Source: Solea solea (Eukaryota; Chordata; Actinopteri; Pleuronectiformes; Soleidae). From it: a stretch of DNA of 64,000 nucleotides. The DNA is taken from NCBI RefSeq assembly GCF_958295425.1, contig NC_081148.1, positions 8,527,466 to 8,591,465 on the forward strand, written 5' to 3'. The position numbers were made by a program, and so were the translations under genes. Shown here piece after piece: positions 13,197 to 26,360 of this stretch (position 1 is its first letter; the number at the start of each line of letters is the position of its first letter). A model generated the notes under the pieces. It was not told where the DNA came from. It did no database searches and saw only the letters and a list, made by a program, of their open reading frames with translations.

Positions 13197-15257
13197 ATCA
13201 TTGTTTGAGTGTATCTGACTGAAGACAAACAAAGAGTCTTGTGGACGTAGGGTCACCCTGGATCGTATTTACATATGAATGTCAGCACCTATTTTATAAC
13301 TTGTCCGCTCCGTATACACACGGCTTTCAACAGCGAGGCCGTGAGTGTGTAGTTTTTCTGGATGTGTGTATTTATATGTGATCGTGAACAGGTAATGATA
13401 CGTGGTGTGTGAACTTTTTAGAATACGTCTCGTGATTTTTTTTAAAAGAAAACAAAAAAGAAAGAAGATGATTCGTGATAAATAATTACTCAGTAATAAA
13501 TTGAGAACCCATGGATACATTTCAGGCAGAATAAATATGGCTACTGCAGTGACAAGGCACTCATATATTTACTTACCTCATGTGGCACAAATATATCCCA
13601 AAATGTAATTGAATTACACAAATCTGCAGTGTTTAGTCAACATTTTACATTTGAGTTACTTCCTGTGATTAGCTAGTTTTGATAAGTAAATATAACAATA
13701 CTAGTATATATACAAGTTCTGTTACCACACGTGTGTTAAAATGATTGAAAAGTCTGATTTAATTAGTAAAGATTAGTAAAGAAGTAAAGAAGTGACCTGG
13801 TAATTTCGAGTACGTCTATTTATGATTGAAAAACATTTCTGAATTAAATAGACAGCAGTAACAAGCGCAGTTATTTCATATTAGTCCTTTGTTCTTAATT
13901 GCTGCCAAGAATAGACCAACAAATAATGACTTGAGGAGGGGGGGAGAGGAGGGAGAGGAGGGAGGACGGTCACACTAATGCAGACAGACTTGTCACAACC
14001 CTGGGTGATGGGCATATGGACCCAGACACAGAGATACTCCTCACTAATTATGACTCCCTTCTACTAAGTGTCATGTCCGTGTGTGACTTTATGTAAATGT
14101 GTCTGTATACACCGTGAGGTGTGAGCCGTGAGCTAAGCTAAGGTGAGACTCCAGCCTAACAAGTTCTTAGTGTTTTTCTTTATTTTGTTTTATTTTATTT
14201 ATTTATTTTTTTTTTTTTTTTAAGACACTATCCAACTTTTAATGCTTGCCAAAGCTCAGACTCGTTTCACATTATACAGTCTTTTTGAATTTTTTTTTTA
14301 TGTAAATATTGAGCATGTTTGTTTAAAAAAAAAAAAAAAAAAAAAAGATGAAAAATTAATTGCAAGGTCAATTCCTGATTTGCACACACTCTGAGGAGGA
14401 CAAGATGACATGAACAGCCTGTCCTCTGGTCTTACGCTCGCCATGGCCCCAACCCTAAATATTTAGCTTCATAACTCAAAGCGATCAACTAATAACACTT
14501 TATAGCTCACAATCTGAGGCTACTGCATCCACTGTACACGCGTAACTTTTACATTTCATGCAATAGTTTGCATTGTGGTTACAGTGTAATGCAGAGTAGA
14601 GCTTAATTGTGACAATCTAAGATTCTGTATCTTTGCTGCATATGAAACTCTTTAATCTCTGTGTTCTCTGGAAATGTTTGCATTTATAACATGAATAAAA
14701 AAAGTTGCTTGCACCATCGTTTCCCCCGTCCCACAGCAGACAGATCCTTGTTAGGTTTGCCAGCTGATAACTGAGGGTAATAACTGAGGGAGGCTGGTTA
14801 GCTGTGATTAAAATTCATATTCTACATCTCCATCACATTTGCATAGCCACGGGACAGGCCTGCAGCTCTCAGTGTCGGGGACTGAGCTGGTGCTTTTGTC
14901 AAAGGACGTGATGGATGAACACCACTCACACATCAGTGAACGTATGAACACACGTAAACACATAATGCATACGCACGACCCGTAATAACACGCTCACAGT
15001 CAGCCTGCGTCTCCCTCCTCTCCTTGCGTTCCAGTTGAGTAAGAACAGGCCTGCATCATTTCACCTCAGGGTGCCTGCCGGGGTCAGAGGTCGTGTGTAA
15101 TGGCCCACTGCATCTCCCAGCACAGTACGTCTACTCCAGGAGTCGACACACTCCGCTACTCCCTTTTCCTCCTCCCAACCATTTTATCAAAGCCAATGCA
15201 CTGACAAGGAGTGTGTGCATGCGTGTGTGTGTGTGTCACAGACATTTGTTACCTCTT

Positions 15258-15425
15258 CAGGACCTTTTCTGCCTTAAACACTGATCTTTACAGGACTTAC
15301 AGTCCTTATGGAGACCAAAACCCGGTCCTAATGAGGCAGAACCTCATTTCTGAGGAACTGTTTAAATGTAGGGCTAAGATCTGAAGTGTGGTTAGGTTAA
15401 GCTTAGGGTTAAGCATCAGTGGTTA
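15258..15425 (+). repeat. interspersed teleost repeat ('AGGACCTT...GGTCCTAAT' family)
   Basis: Contains CAGGACCTTTTCTG, GGAGACCAAAACCCGGTCCT, AACCTCATTTCTGAGGAACT and a GGTTAGGTTAAGCTTAGGGT tail. It appears related to the repeat at 12264, both being units with GGGGAC/GGTCC phrases and a GGGTTA-type end. Confidence 0.65.
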
Positions 15426-17399
15426 TGTGTGTGCATGTGTGTGTGAGAGAGTAAACATGTGACAAATGACAGTCAAATGTCTCAGTCTTGCAGAACTACA
15501 GAAGAGCAGAAGAAGCTATGATCTGTCCAGCACCCACTTCTGAGTCTTCACTGTGTAAATAATTGGCGACAGTTATGGTCTGCCGACTTTATTTAAATTA
15601 CATGTCAATTAAGCAGAGATCAGTGTGAAGTTTATAGTAATATACAATATAAGCACAATATAATTGTTATATGTGATGTTTTAATGTCATTATTTATTGT
15701 CATTAATCTGACAAACAAGAGTATGGCAAGTCATTTTTACTTTTCTCTATGTCTCATGAAGTTGACTCATAAAACATATGGAGACATTTAACTTGCCACA
15801 AATTTACAGTAATTAAATTAGATTGGAGACATTCTATGAAACCTATTTTCAACCAAACGGTACACACAGCTTATATATAACAATATGATCAACACAAGTA
15901 GTGTAAGGAAAAGTTCTGTAAAAAAAATAAAAATAAAAAGTAAATGTTCCACTCATTTTTTCAATCTATAAATTTATCGTTTCCATCCCGATGAGATGCA
16001 GTGATTCTTTTAGCTGCTTCATCGTCAGATCATTATGGGATGAGACACTTTCATGCACATTTAGTTAATTTTGTCCACTACCAGTAGCAGATACAAACAC
16101 AGACTCATCAGCAGTGGCAGGATACATTCCAAGCACTCACAATATAGTGTATTTTTTATTTGCATTAATTTATCACTGCATGTATATTGTGTTGAATAAA
16201 ACGGTTGCAGTCGAGGAAGCGGGGAAACTGTCACAGTTAATATAGACGGGGGATTAATAATATCCTCTGGCAGATAACAAATTGTGGTTTGATACGATAT
16301 TGGTTTACGGATCTCCTGAGTTTCACTGACGACCGTGTCAATACTAATCAGGAACAGGTGACAAGTGACTGTGTCTAAGAGGTTGCAAAAAAGTTTATTC
16401 TATCATTTATTGAGGATCATGTGTGTATTTTATTTCTCAGTGATTATCCTGTTAAACTAACACAATGTTATTGTTTCTCTATTTGCCATTTGGAAGTGGA
16501 TGCAGCATAAACTATGCTGTCCACTGCTCTCTCGTTAAAGACGGTATTTTTCCTCAACCTCTCCGTCTAATTCTCACCTCTCCTGTTACCAGTTGTCACC
16601 CGTGTTCTCCTCTTTTGTAGCAGCCTCGCTAATTACATCAGTCGTAAGGAAAACCCAGGGACATCGCTGAGATGTGTAACGGCAGACCAGAAAAAACAAC
16701 TATAATACATTGGGAATCATTATCTCTCGGAATTGCTTCAGCAAAGTACACATTCTTTACTTCACTTTGTTGTTTTATTTCCCCTGTTGTTGCTGCTGCT
16801 GAAATGTGTTGTTTTGGGTGAGATGACACATAGAAATTGGGCCATTATAAAACTAATGGCTATACTTATCTGGAAGAATATACACAACTAATGTCTGCTT
16901 AGTGTTACATGCTTTTATTTTTATTCAAAAGAGGCAGTTTTTTTGTTTTTTTTTAAGTGCAAACATCTGTTGTGTATTTTTACAATGGTCTAGAAACATT
17001 TCAGTGTTTGTTTGTGTATGAACAATCAGCGTATGAAGACACTAACCTCCAAATAACTCAATATCAACCAACACCAAGGTCTCACTGCTTAATTGAAAAT
17101 AAAGGAATAGCAGCATTTATATACTGGCTTGGAGGTTTAACGTTACAAATGGTCACATAAATGAAATGGTTAAAATGCACTCAACCTTGAAACAAATGGG
17201 TCTTATTTCTGTTTGCTTGTTTGTGGGAAAGCAGGCTTGTGATAAATCCGCTTCACATATTGTGTCACGCTTATATGGAGATCACTCTTTTACACCCTGG
17301 ACCAAAAGCTGTAGTGATCAATTCCAGGCCAGAGTCTTCCTCTCATTAAAAACTCAAATATGGTGAGAAATACGGTCTAATGGCACATTTTGGTTGCCC

Positions 17400-17990
17400 G
17401 GCTTTGTCATGTTGACACATTTTAAGTGAACTGCTTTTCCCTGGTTACTGCAGCGATGAAAGTCAGCGGAGAGGCGGACGGTGATGGCCTCTCATGCTAA
17501 AGACCAGGGATTAGCGTGTGTACTGTATGTGTGTGAGAGAAAGAGAGGTAGCTGTAGCTAACTAAGTGACGCAGTGATGTCATATCCCTCGTATTTTCAC
17601 ATGGTAACCCGATAGCTCGGCACAATCCAAAGCGAGCAATTTTTGGCTCAAGCACACTTGACATAACAGAGAGATAATTGTAGACTTTGTGTCCGCGGAC
17701 CCTCCAGAGATTCACAGGATCAAACCCTCTAAGATTTCAGACACTTTGATGATGTGTTAATGCCTGGAAAAACATTAACCGCTTCAGAGATCACACATGG
17801 AATGATGTAAATGTAGTGTGGTTCAAGTTAGCTGCCCCCTCGTTTTAGGAGATGATGTAAATTTAGTTAGTTTGCTTTCTGAGATATTTTGTCTCAGCTG
17901 TTGCCAGGGTGTTGAATGGAAAATGCATTAATAGCATTTTTCCATTTTCACACCTTTGATCCACTAAGTTGCCATTATAAATGACTTAGC
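17400..17990. promoter_or_regulatory. candidate regulatory block containing a hairpin-forming palindrome
   Basis: Unique sequence with GGGATTAG, a near-perfect inverted repeat at 17914-17947 (AATGGAAAATGC ... GCATTTTTCCATT, arms differing by one base, 7-nt loop) and CCTTTGATCC, a TCF/LEF-type core, close by. Regulatory function is inferred from composition only. Confidence 0.25.
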
Positions 17991-20437
17991 GGGTGAAATT
18001 CTTTTGTGTAATGTAGTAATGGGAACTGCAGTGTATAGAGACTAATTCTGTTGAGGTCAGTAGAACTCAGTAATTATCATTAAATGCCGGATGACAGGAG
18101 TCTTTAGCTGATTTTTCAGACGGGATGTGAAAATAACGCAACTGTAATAGTAAATTATTGAGATGTATTTAACTTTATGTGCACTGGTGACATTAGTTGG
18201 ATTACACATGGTGTTTTGCAGCAGTTGCACATATTCACACCAGGCAGCTGGCTGGTAATGTGCATTTTGTGTGTGCCTCACTAAGGCCGTAACTAAGATT
18301 CAAAGCATTTTATGAGAATAAATCAGAATACTTGAATAACCTGATAAGTTTGGATCATTCAAGAGTAATAATAGTTCTGGACCGCTACACACTCACTGGC
18401 TTCATGCATGACTCTGTCCTGTGGAGGTCCAAAAAGACATCAAAAGAGAAAGTTATTCAATGAATTAGATAAAAGTAACCAACTGCTAAACCTCAACTTA
18501 TTTTTGCATTCAGACAATGTGAGTAAAAAAGTAATATCTCTCTAAATACCAATATTGACTACAAACCCAATTATTTCTCCTATGAGGACAGAGATTAATA
18601 AAGAACTGAAGAAACACCAGAAACTCACCTTTCATAATTCTGAGCACTGGCAAATCTGCTTCTGTTCATTAAGATGGACAGAAGAACAGATACATTTCTG
18701 GAATTTTTTAATCCCAAACCAGGAAAAAAATCCACTTATACAGCAATAAAATATCGAACACATCAAAAAAAAAAAAAATAGAAATACTTTAATTTATACT
18801 CCACAGAACAGAACTATTAACAGACTAAAAATGTGAAGAAAACCACAAGTACAATAATTATTATTAACACTGTACGTCGTGACATGGGGGGAGTGGCACT
18901 TTCTTTTACAAGGATACAAAAACTTTTTTCAAGTTCACTTAGTTGCCTTGAAGCTACACAGGAAATGGTAAAAATGTCTTTGAAAAGTGGGAGAGTTGCG
19001 TGAAGTTTAAAACCAAACAGTTACGTTTATATTGCATGACACCTGGCATTAATGACAAGCTTCCACGAGTTAGTCACTTTTCCTTAAGGATTTTCCATGA
19101 ATAGTCTCATCAATATTTAGCCCCGGAGCTGTATTTGTTTTATTTTTTTATTTTTTTTGTGGAAACGTCTCATTAGTTTATGAGATCTGTGTTCTTAACC
19201 ACACGCTGTCTGAATGAATACAGTATAATGACTACATTCAGAAATGCCAAAGACACTTGATGTATTTGAACCCATCAGTGATATTAAAGGCAACTTGACA
19301 TCAAAGCATCAACAGCACAAAGAAAACAAGAGTCTCCAAATTGCTCTGACATAAATCAATAGTAATTATGGATATTATTTATAATAACGCTACCAAAGGA
19401 GTGATGGATATCAGCACAACTGCAGGCCAGCTGCAGAACTGTCGCCCTATATTAAATGAAGCTTTGTAAACAGACTCATCCCAGAATTTGAACTCTTTTT
19501 CCTCCGTCATCTGACGTGTTTATGAGCTTTAGCATTGTCAGTTGTGTTATCGCTCGCGTGTGACTGTGTTTTGATGCGGCTTATGATGAACATGTTGCCT
19601 GACGTTCATTTGATTAATAACTCGGAGACAAGATGACAAATTAAAAGTGGCAGCAATGCAGGAAGTAGCACCAGTAGTAGTAGCAATATCAATGGAAGAC
19701 CATGTCAATTAATTGTGTATATATAACAACAGAGGGAATTGTAGCAGGCGTTCTGTGCTGGAGGAGATAACTTTTGTTGCGGTAACCATGATAATTTGAA
19801 TAAAATAAATGTCAAATGTCAGTAAATATTTTTTTTTTTTTTTTTAATCACTAGCCTTTGGTTGGATGATAAAATAATGTAAATGCAATGTCCAATTACT
19901 GCCTGTCCTGGAGGTTTCACTCACCTTTTATGGTCTTCACGCGCTGAGGCCACTTACAGTCTGATGTGCAAATGAAGATGCAAGTGGCCAGAGAGTGACA
20001 CTAGATTATGCACAATTCTTACTCGAAATAACACTGCTCTTGCACTTATACGTATATTTATTGTCATATAAAAGTCACCTTTTATGGGGATTATTCCCAA
20101 AAGAGTGGAAAAAATGCATATGTATAAAAATGCATTCCTAGTTTCAGTCAGTGTGCTTTGTATGCTTGTGTGCGTCCGTGTAACAGCAGTTGCATTGTCA
20201 GTTGTGTTCATATTTCTGCGACGAGCCTCGTATATAAGCGTGAGTATGTGTGCTTGTTATTATTTATTCCAGCTGACGTGTCACATCTTGTGTTATCTGT
20301 GCATGTAGGAGTTTAGGCTGCTCACCCTGATTTATGGCCCTGAGGTTTAACTGTGTATATTTACAGTCTCATGACCTGAGAATGACACTCACTGGGCTGA
20401 GCAAGGAGGGGAGAGAGGGCCGGGGGGGTCATGTACT

Positions 20438-20440
<3 letters not shown>

Positions 20441-20469
<29 letters not shown>
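20441..20469. repeat. (AC)n microsatellite
   Basis: About 14 uninterrupted AC units after a G-rich stretch. Confidence 0.95.
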
Positions 20470-20471
<2 letters not shown>

Positions 20472-21034
20472 ACATGTTTAATCTTGTACAGCCACTGCAG
20501 AACAAATATTATTCTGCTGAAATCTAAAAATCTTTTTTCCTTTATTTATATATAACTCTACGAGTGAATGATAATGCATCCGTTGTTGTGATACACTCGT
20601 GTTGTGATCACGGTCATTATTTACTGTGATTAAGTTAAACCTCTTAATGGCGGTTTGACAAAATGTATTCAGGGAAATGTGGGCTAATTGGAGTTGAATT
20701 AGATCGCGCAATCCTGGAAAGAGTGGTTACTAAAAATGCAAATGACAACACTTCAATATAATCAAGAAAATTACTTGGCGTTGCAGAAGGAGACAGAAGA
20801 AAGAAAAAAAAGAAAAACGCCTGAGCGTTAAATAAGATGACAGCTTGTTGTTTACCGATCCCAGCACCCGGAGGTGATGCTGGTGGTTCGACACCTCAGC
20901 TCCAGGCTGTCATGGGGCCCATTTCCAGGGAGGCAAAAGGTGCATGGCAGAGAAAACAGTTCACATGGATTTGATATCACCACTGGTGATAGTTTGTACC
21001 TTTGCAATGTCGTGCTAAAAATGTTGAGGGGTCA

Positions 21035-21055
21035 GTGTGTGTGTGTGTGTGTGTG
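21035..21055. repeat. (TG)n microsatellite
   Basis: About ten TG units. Confidence 0.95.
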
Positions 21056-21614
21056 ATTTACGCGTCTGTGTGAAACTCTATCAGGATAAATCACATGGCC
21101 TCATTTGTGGCCGACACTGTCGATACAGTTTCTCACCCCCGTTTCATTTTTTTTTTTCTTACTCTGCTGTCACAGCGTATATGCTGCTCTTTTGTCATTG
21201 GCTTCTGTTCTCCTCTTTTGTTTAATTTTGCTCCTCCTCTTTCTGTCTCTACATTTCTTCCTGCTCCTACAGTTGAGCTTCACTGACTCCTTTCCTCAAG
21301 TTCTCTCTTTAAGAGTAAGGACTGAAGTGATCATTGTGAGTCACGCTTTTGTTTTTAGTGACTTTGCTTGAGTCACGATACCGTTAGTGTAGCTTAGCAG
21401 ACTTTGATGCACCACATTATTGTTTAGTTAATAGCTGGAAACTTTTTTCGCTGTCGTACTCACTATGCACATACATAGACATAAAAACATACAATAAAAC
21501 AACACAAACATGAGATAGAGGTTTAAAAACAGGACGAGAAGAAGCCTGTCTGAGATACGTAGCGTGACGATGCACCGGTGCACTGACAGGCTCCACCTGC
21601 ACTGTATCATTACT

Positions 21615-21720
21615 CTGGTAGCCCAAGGGAAGGGTACTGAAAAATGGAACCGTTAGCGCCAATTATTTTGGTACTATTTCTAATGGAAACGCAAAAAATA
21701 TGTACCGAAACATGCCAACA
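21615..21720. repeat. possible DNA-transposon-derived repeat fragment
   Basis: The phrases GGTACTGAAAAATGGAACCG, TTAGCGCCAATTATTTTGG, TACTATTTCTAATGGAAACG and ATGTACCGAA resemble a short fish repeat with GGTAC-rich ends. The boundaries are uncertain. Confidence 0.4.
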
Positions 21721-22151
21721 GCTCCATGCTCAAAACACTTGAACTCATCATCTGCGGTTGAAATGGGAATTCCATGAGTAGCTGACTGATTTCTTGCTGC
21801 TTCAGTGGCGTTTGCCTCTTTTGGTTTTGTCGTACAGACTGAGAGGTCAGACGTGCTGCATGCAGGTATAGGCAGGTCAGTTAGTGATAGACAGGTACGG
21901 CAGGGATTTGATCCCCACACTTTTATGTAAATGATTTGCCATGTTTATCACATATATTGCGAGGGCTACGCAAGACAACAGTGTTTTGCCTTTTATTGTC
22001 AAACCGCTGTATTTATTGATGGCTAACCCTCGCTTTAGTGAACACATGTGAGATTGACATTCATCTTCTCCTCTCGCTCTTGGGGTAAAAAGAAAGAAAA
22101 TAAACTAACAGTTATTTTCTACATTATTGAACTACTCCTTTAACTCTGCTT

Positions 22152-22170
22152 CCCCCCCCCCCCCCCCCCC
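22152..22170. repeat. poly(C) tract
   Basis: Uninterrupted C run of 19 bases. Confidence 0.95.
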
Positions 22171-23639
22171 GCTCCTTCTCTCCCTCCTCTTTGCTCTCTG
22201 TGTTTGGAGATTCGAGCAATCTGATTGGTCCAGCAGGAATAAATGCTGTGAAGCCGGGCTTGGAGAAGGAGTCACTGTGTTTTATGAGCCATTAAAGTTT
22301 TATTCATCCCTGCACCGAGGCAGCCTTCGGCCATGGGGTCACCATGCTTTAAATAAACTCCCATCATTCCTCTACCCCCCTCCTCTCCAATATCTGCCTT
22401 GCACCCTCCTAAAACCCCTCCACCCACAGACTTAATGGACTGTTTATTGTTTGATGTTCAAGTCCGACTTCATCATTTTTTCCCTCTCCCTCTCTCTCTG
22501 TTTTTTGCCCTCCACTTGTGTTCAGTGGTATAGAGGTTTGACTGATGTGGTCGGTCCGTGTTTTCGTAGTACGTGAGTGTGTGTGGAAGAGAAAGCGAGT
22601 CCGTGTCTCTGCTGTGTGCGTAACTTACCGTGGCGTGTTGTGATTTTGTCTCTGTCCACTCCTTCAACTCTGACGGCTGCATTCTCAAACGTGCGAGGGA
22701 GAAGCGTCGTATAGCAGTACATCCACTGTTGTCCAACAGAGATTATTAAAAACATCGTTCCGCGACTCACATCTGCACTGGACGACATTCCTTTATTGTC
22801 TCAATAACTTTAAATACGTGTTAAATGGTCCTAACTTCTGCGAACTGTCATATCGCAGAGTGATGATGATTTGCTGACTGTGGTCTGCCTCCTGAGAAGA
22901 AGATGCAGCATCATGTGACAAGGTGCCACTCCTGTTTGTTCCCTTTGTGAAGTGTGGGCTGTATCTTTACCTTGTGAAAGAACACTGTGATGACTTTTCA
23001 CGCTTGTAAATACCAGTCTTGCCGTGTTGGAAACAGCTAAGCAGTGATTTAACCTTTAACCTAAACTATTTATCAAAGTGTACGTCCTGCACCATCTCAC
23101 TAATGTACATCCCCACATTTAAAAAAAAAAAATACATCTAATGCCAGTACTGTATTACTGGTTCCAGGCTTTTCATGGGATTTGTTGACAATAAGCTTAT
23201 CTTTATACTTTGACGATGCAATAGTTCACCGTCCTGGAGCCTGTGAAGATCTTTCTGGCCAAGAGGGACAGGGGAGTTTGCAGAGTTTCCCCTTGCATGT
23301 TGTGTTACAGCTGACCCTGTCCTCAACTTTGACCCATGACCCCAGCAGAGATCTGTCATGAAAGGGAGCTGCTTAACACAAAATGGAGCCTGGTTCAAGA
23401 GTCAGAAAGCGAGAGGGAGAAACGTAGACAGAGCGAGAGAGGGAGAGAGGCGCACAGGCGACTCATTTATCTTCTCTCGCGCTCTCTCAGCTGCATTTTT
23501 TTTTTCTCCCCTGCTCGCGTTTGCTTTCTCCTTTGTTTTCTCTGCACAGAAACAGTTGCTCTTTCTTTCCTTTACTTCTCTGTTAACACTCCCCGGCTTT
23601 CTTCTTGCCCTCCCTCGGTTTCCTTTGGACAACAGCATG

Positions 23640-23860
23640 CAATCATCAGTGGCCACCACAGGTACGGATTCATGGCAGCCAGGACCAGCAGGATTCTGGG
23701 AGGGAATTTGTGAGACGAGGCATTAATGAGAGGGACAGAGAAAGGCCTCGTCAGCCGGCGAGAAATATATGCAAATGAGATGCACACACCAAAAGGACCC
23801 TGGGTAGGCAAGGCAAGCACCCGGCCGAGATCCCGCTGAGCTCTGAGGAAGATGAGCGGC
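23640..23860. promoter_or_regulatory. candidate regulatory element with octamer
   Basis: A perfect ATGCAAAT octamer at 23769-23776 lies within unique, balanced-GC sequence that also holds GGCATTAATGAG. It sits next to CT-rich low-complexity DNA. Its function is inferred. Confidence 0.3.
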
Positions 23861-25639
23861 TCAGGTCAGAAGAATGGCAACAAAACACCTCCTACTTCTT
23901 TTCTTCTGCTCTTTCTTTTTTCTTCATCCTGCATCTGAGAGGGCAGAGAAAATGCAAACAGGTTAACACAAAAGCGGAGAGATGAAGTGGTCGTGTAACA
24001 GTGTTGTTGTTGATGTTTTTTTTTTTTTTACTACAATTGCTAGGTAGATTATTTATTTATTTATTGATATAGTTTTATATTCATCTGTGCAGGAGCAGAT
24101 TCAACACGTGTGTTTTACATCAAAACGTTGCACAATTTCAATTAGTCAGGATTTATGAGAGTTAAAAATAAAAGATAAAACTCAAATTAAGCTCTGAAAT
24201 TGTGCTTATTGAAGTCATTTTTGTTAATAGAAAAAATAATAATAATAACATTTATTTCCTATGTCACATAATTTGGTAATTAAACTCCTAACATGTTTAT
24301 TTAATCATCATAGTTAAGAGTTTATAATGGCACATGGTATAAGTTTCAACAATAAAATGCATTTGTGTGAAAAGACAAAAGACAGTTGTGATTGGCAGGA
24401 TTGTTTTTTTGTTTACACATGTGATGCTGAATGTGGTTTAAATTCACTTTCAGTATTTCCAGGGCTGCTTTTAATTTTGTATTTATTTTTTTTTTAAGTA
24501 GTAAAATGCTTATACTTTTACATTAAGTTTTTTTTTACATTTTTAAAATGAAACAGTTAATTTTCATTTTATTTATTTGTTTTACAAATCTATGGGAATA
24601 ATTGGAATATAATCACATTTTTAATAATCCTTAAAACTAAAACACAATTTACTTTGCAATAGGTAATTATATTTAATTTGGTTTATTTGCATTTTTTCGT
24701 CAGTGTCAGACAGAAGATTATTAAAAAGTCCTGTTGCAAACATTTAATAACAAATAGTTTTTTTTATCGTAATTGATTTAAAATTCGTAATTGTATAGTC
24801 CACGTGTTGTATTTCTAAAATAATGTCATTTTCAGGGGTTTGTTTGTTTGTTAGTTTTTTATTTTTGTCGTTTTTTTTAACATCCACCACTGCTCCTCCT
24901 CTCCTCCCCGCATCGCTCCTGCGGGAGTTAACGCGCCGCTGACTGTTTCTGATGTAACTGCCGCTGCAGAAGAAAAAAAAAAAACAGAGAAGGGAAATAA
25001 AGAAAACGAATAAAACTCGGGATGACACATCGGTCATTGCCTTGATAACGTATGGGGAGCGTTAAATGCGCCGCAGCTGGAGAGAGAGATGGCGCACACA
25101 TGAAAACCTCCAAACACCGTCTCCTTCGGCTGTAGAATAAACAAGAGGAAACAGGAGGAGAATAAAAGAAGAAGAGGGGAAAAAAATCCATTGAGTCTTG
25201 GGGAAGAAAATGAGAGTGGCACCTGATGATGTCGACTTTGACACGTGTTAATTGCTGCTCAGCTCTCCTCATTAGGGAGTCTCAAATTATTTTAGCGCTC
25301 CGGGCCACAACGGCTTGTTTGGTTTGTGAGGAGAAGAGGCAATCTGGCCCAAAGTTAACCAGGCGTTATAGAGCACAATTTAACTGCCATGCAATATTAG
25401 GCTATTAAACAAACATCTATGTAAAAAATAATAATAATAGGTAATTATTAAAACCAAACACAATAGAAATCATACAATTTAAAAAAAAAAGGGAATTAAA
25501 TAATGTTTATAAAGAAACAAGGCATTTCTACAGCACTTTATTTTATTGTATTGTTATATTATAATACAGTGGAATTATTTTTTATTCCCAATCAGAACAT
25601 TTTCTCTTCTGACAACTTTCCAGACACAAAGTGTTGATT

Positions 25640-25810
25640 TTGATGTGTGTATGTCTGTGTGTGTGTGCTCCACGTTTCGCTCTGATAATCAAAGATTTAC
25701 AGTGACTGTATTGCTAAATCAATAACATGCTGGAAATCAATCACATCCTCTGCGGATCAAATGCTCTCCTCATCAGTATCCTGCATTTAAATATGACAAT
25801 ATGTGACTTC
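25640..25810. promoter_or_regulatory. candidate regulatory element with PBX/HOX-type site
   Basis: ATCAATCA at 25736-25743 (TGATTGAT on the minus strand) matches a PBX-HOX composite core. GATAATCAAAG and CTAAATCAATAAC cores lie within 60 nt upstream. The sequence is unique and non-repetitive. Confidence 0.3.
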
Positions 25811-26039
25811 AACCCAAGAAAGTATATTCACATATTCAGTGAACAATATCTTTTTTTTAATTCCTTTTTTGTGTGTGATTATAATCAGATACGTGTCCGT
25901 CTGCAGCCTCGAGGTCAGACTCTTCCTCTATCCACACACACACACACGCTGATTCAGTCCAGTGCTCGTGCACCCTCCCTCATCCATTCTGCAAGATTAC
26001 TTGTTACCTGTTGACATGTATTTATATGGCCTTGCATGG

Positions 26040-26360
26040 TGAATTATAAAGCCTTTGTTATTGCCCTGGCTTGGGGTCGGGCCTCTTGTTTATGACACCA
26101 GTAATGGCGGTAATTGTTATTGTTGAGATTACCTGTCAAGAGGACCTGGGTGGTGAGCTCGGGGAAGGCGTCCCTCTCTTGACAAGGGGTGACAGGGGGA
26201 CGGCGGAGAGGACAAGGGGGTAGAGAGATGTGGGAATGGAGGCTGGGACACCCTGATGACTTCTCCACTGATAATCAGCTGCCGTGGCCTGTGGGATAAT
26301 TCAGCTGTCAATGCCACCTAGCAAGGCCCAGCATCAGCCAACTGGGCCCCAGCTGGCGTC
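26040..26360. promoter_or_regulatory. candidate element with three MEIS-type TGACAG cores
   Basis: The minus strand reads TGACAGGT at 26131-26138 and TGACAGCTG over 26302-26310; the plus strand reads TGACAG at 26190-26195. TGACAG is the MEIS/TGIF core. CCTTTGTTATT (SOX-type) and GGTAATTGTTATTG occur in the same unique block. Binding is not shown by the sequence. Confidence 0.35.

Larger units (their letters stand above)
12456..15257. other. gene-free stretch with simple repeats
   Basis: It contains alternating TGTG/CACGTG-rich sequence (12470-12620), an (AC)n-(AT)n tract (13049-13076), a 14-nt C run (13183-13196), a T run (14206-14221) and an A run (14325-14346). No gene is visible. Confidence 0.7.
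15426..21640. other. gene-poor flank, block 3
   Basis: No gene. Unique AT-rich DNA, with an A run at 18764-18777, a T run at 19828-19844, a CA microsatellite (20441-20469), a TG microsatellite (21035-21055) and a unique candidate regulatory block (17400-17990). Confidence 0.65.
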
